Under the pieces are notes generated by a model. It was not told the origin of the DNA and did no database searches. It worked only from the letters and a program-made list of their open reading frames with translations. Made by a program: the position numbers and the translations under genes. This document shows, one piece after another, positions 5,700 to 5,938 of a stretch of 5,938 nt of DNA. Positions within the stretch are counted from its first letter, which is position 1; every line of letters starts with the position of its first letter. The DNA lies in contig CANIXE010000154.1 in assembly GCA_947470885.1 (NCBI GenBank), positions 1 to 5,938 on the forward strand, read 5' to 3'. Source of the stretch: Planctomycetota bacterium. Its GTDB lineage: Bacteria > Planctomycetota > UBA11346.

Positions 5700-5705
5700 G
5701 AGGTG
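5700..5705 (+). promoter_or_regulatory. Ribosome binding site for clpB
   Basis: GAGGTG lies 4 nt before ATG 5710. The match supports this ATG as the start and agrees with the position at which ClpB N-domains normally begin. Confidence 0.55.
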
Positions 5706-5709
5706 CCCC

Positions 5710-5938
5710 ATGCTCGATCCCGCCCAGATGACCGAAAAGACCCGGGCCGCCCTGGCGGCGGCCCAACAATTGGCCGGGGAACATGGCCACGCCGGAGTGG
5801 ATCCCATCCATTTGGCGGCCAGCCTGTTCGCCGATGCTGACGGCCTGGCCCGCCGGCTCAGCGACAAGGCCGGGGCCCAAACCACCCCCCTGGTGAGCGC
5901 CATCACCTCCGCCGTGGCCACCCTGCCCCGGCAGGATC
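5710..5938 (+). CDS. clpB: ClpB disaggregase, N-terminal fragment (runs off window)
   Basis: The first 76 codons of a Clp N-domain protein are present. The frame opens MLDPAQMTEKTRAALAAAQ and continues through GHAGVDPIHLAASLFAD and AITSAVATLP. This is the first half of the double Clp repeat, with the helix-forming TEKTRAALAAAQQLA and the PxHL core motif. ClpB is a hexameric AAA+ chaperone that, with DnaK, threads proteins out of aggregates in the cytoplasm; the N-domain helps bind substrates. I prefer ClpB to ClpA or ClpC because of the N-terminal M-x-P-x-x-x-T-x-K-T style and the LP at the end of the repeat, which resemble Hsp101/ClpB. The ATPase domains and middle domain lie outside the window, so this is not proven. 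No CIRCE-like TTAGCACTC repeat precedes it; a sigma-54-like element does. Confidence 0.85.
   Translation, partial: MLDPAQMTEKTRAALAAAQQLAGEHGHAGVDPIHLAASLFADADGLARRLSDKAGAQTTPLVSAITSAVATLPRQD

Noticed and set aside
5671..5714. Sigma-32 heat-shock promoter (CTTGGC and CCCCATG) for clpB
   Set aside because: The spacing of about 29 bp is far from the usual 13-15, and the second element overlaps the start codon.

Overview
This is a GC-rich bacterial chromosomal segment with housekeeping content. It holds five protein genes that are complete or nearly so, one tRNA, the first 76 codons of a further large gene, and several well-formed inverted repeats between genes. The organism cannot be named from the sequence alone. 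The high GC, the mostly weak Shine-Dalgarno signals, the NPIPMAGIPHHQL-type MutS N-terminus and a secreted double-SH3 protein would fit a Planctomycetota/PVC-like bacterium, but this is a low-confidence inference. No phage, transposon, CRISPR or toxin-like content was seen.

Left arm, all on the minus strand and read from about 4801 down to 1. First comes a secreted two-SH3-domain protein (4801-3593). After 35 nt comes mutS (3557-882), the DNA mismatch recognition ATPase, which is complete with all key motifs. After 74 nt comes a tRNA with anticodon CAU (807-732, CCA encoded). A perfect 10-bp hairpin follows. Last is a TrmJ-like SPOUT tRNA 2'-O-methyltransferase that starts at 689 or slightly downstream and runs off the left edge. 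The spacing would allow these genes to be read as one unit, but no promoter or terminator settles this. In the 74-nt gap 808-881 I see only a weak bulged stem and no convincing promoter.

The intergenic region 4802-4944 divides the window into two divergent arms. It is more AT-rich and carries two dyads built from the same GGGTT/AACCC half-site in opposite orientations, plus a fifth half-site. It is the best candidate for a shared operator between the secreted SH3 protein and the plus-strand genes.

Right arm, plus strand. It contains a 96-aa protein of unknown function (4945-5235), two small hairpins each followed by the octamer CCATTGAC, and a 55-aa very acidic protein (5332-5499) with a good ribosome binding site. 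Next is a 210-bp non-coding stretch with an 18-bp perfect hairpin, a 7-bp dyad and a strong sigma-54-type -24/-12 element. The N-terminus of ClpB (5710 to the edge), the protein-disaggregating AAA+ chaperone, follows.

The most interesting points are the GGGTT dyad cluster, the possible sigma-54 control of clpB, the acidic mini-protein, and the hairpin that conflicts with the most upstream start of the methyltransferase. I found no clear evidence of a new multi-gene system.
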